Shown here in pieces: positions 63,406 to 64,000 of a stretch of 64,000 bases of DNA. Numbering within the stretch: the stretch's first letter is position 1; every line of letters begins with the position of its first letter. The DNA lies in contig CANTUQ010000004.1 in the NCBI GenBank assembly GCA_947683425.1, positions 7,664,001 through 7,728,000 of the forward strand, written 5' to 3'. Made by a program: the position numbers and the translations under genes. The DNA is from Excoecaria cochinchinensis (Eukaryota > Streptophyta > Magnoliopsida > Malpighiales > Euphorbiaceae). A model generated the notes under the pieces. That model was not told the DNA's origin, searched no databases, and saw nothing but the letters and a program-made list of their open reading frames with translations.

Positions 63406-64000
63406 TCTAACACCCCTTACCCGTACATAGCACACCATATGATAACATAGGCAGTGTGCGATGACGAGTGAAGGATGCTATAGCCGGAAACACGCTGGGA
63501 ACAATAACAGAAGCAGAACTATAAAATTTCTTTAATTCAAAACACTCACATAATACGAAATACAATCACATAAAAATTCGCATCATACTGTTTATTATAA
63601 TCTTATTACATATGTAACACCCTTATACCCGTAAATAATACGGATACCGGATGTAACAACATTGCACTACATTGCCAATCACTGATGATACACTTGAAAG
63701 CTCTGAATTTTTTTTTTTTAATAACGAACACAACAATACATACACAATAACATAATAATACATTAACACATAAATTACATATCCACACCATAGCTTTCCC
63801 CAACTATGCTCGTATACATGCCATGCAAATCCTTTGGTCCTTGTTGTTGCTCAATCTTCAATTGCTTCTACGTCTTCGGCCACGTCTAACTATTATAACC
63901 TGCGCGCATTTAACACACTACGCGCTGAGCATTAAGATGCCCAGTGGTGGATACTTATCCTAAGTTTTCCATACTAATCCTACATACTTGATAACTTAAT
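63406..64000 (-). repeat. LTR I, start only
   Basis: A terminus-like TCTAACACCCCTTACCCG follows CAATC within LTR H. It resembles the TGTAACACCCC ends seen elsewhere with G changed to C. About 207 bases are visible before J interrupts it. Confidence 0.6.
63613..64000 (-). repeat. LTR J, 3' end portion
   Basis: It starts TGTAACACCCTTATACCCG, nearly the same as LTR C at 17415. It carries the module at 63898-63948 in the GCGCG..CGCGC form with GAGCATT..ATGCCC. It runs out of the window. Confidence 0.88.

Larger units (their letters stand above)
61753..64000 (-). repeat. Element H 5' LTR, interrupted near the window end
   Basis: It starts TGTAATGCCCCGATACCCC. It holds a TA tract (61889-61941), the two-hairpin module (62148-62197), a tandem hairpin domain (62573-62775) and TCGCG..CGCGA palindromes (63018-63140). 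From about 63406 a further LTR interrupts it. Its end is outside the window. Confidence 0.85.

Overview
The window is a block of nested LTR retrotransposons from a plant nuclear genome, most likely a eudicot with a repeat-rich genome. I find no intact host gene, rRNA, tRNA or CRISPR. The evidence is AT-rich DNA, Ty3/Gypsy gag, protease, reverse transcriptase, RNase H and integrase remnants on both strands, initiator-Met tRNA-type primer sites, and many long terminal repeats with 5-bp target-site duplications (TSDs). The species cannot be named from the sequence.

The layout is a set of insertions inside insertions; letters are mine. H (minus; gag start 61507-61628, 5' LTR from 61753) is the oldest layer seen. 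F, a chromovirus-type LTR (56591-61506, plus), sits in it and carries solo LTR G (56945-59483). A, a degenerate Tekay/Del-like chromovirus (1-56590, plus), sits in F. A is split by solo LTR E (48881-50295) and by B, an Athila-type element (1925-48140, minus). B holds solo LTR D (3284-12288, plus), which contains K (4137-8972), which contains L (4453-7134). B also holds the large solo LTR C (17415-42860, minus). C contains solo LTR M (19195-21703, plus) and element N (22008-39702, minus). N contains element O (30023-36362, minus). I and J begin near the right edge, inside H's LTR. The depth reaches seven layers, and most boundaries are fixed to the base by matching TSDs.

Two inner elements stand out. 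O has two 2449-bp LTRs that differ at only a few sites and an internal region with just one intact gag gene, a young TR-GAG-type non-autonomous element. N has LTRs of about 4.6 kb and no recognisable gag or pol. Its internal region instead carries a processed, frameshifted fragment of a host DRM-type de novo DNA methyltransferase (UBA-like domains plus the start of the catalytic region), so a retrotransposon has captured part of the machinery that silences retrotransposons.

The LTRs share structure that ordinary annotation does not explain. There is a two-hairpin module with compensatory base changes across many families. Upstream of it lies a domain of about 200-280 nt built from tandem short hairpins and closed by a long-range stem. 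GC-rich palindromes (TCGCG..CGCGA, GTCACG..CGTGAC and CCGACG..CGTCGG types) recur in otherwise AT-rich LTRs, once even inside a coding region. Together these suggest that a structured 5' leader RNA is the most conserved part of these elements.
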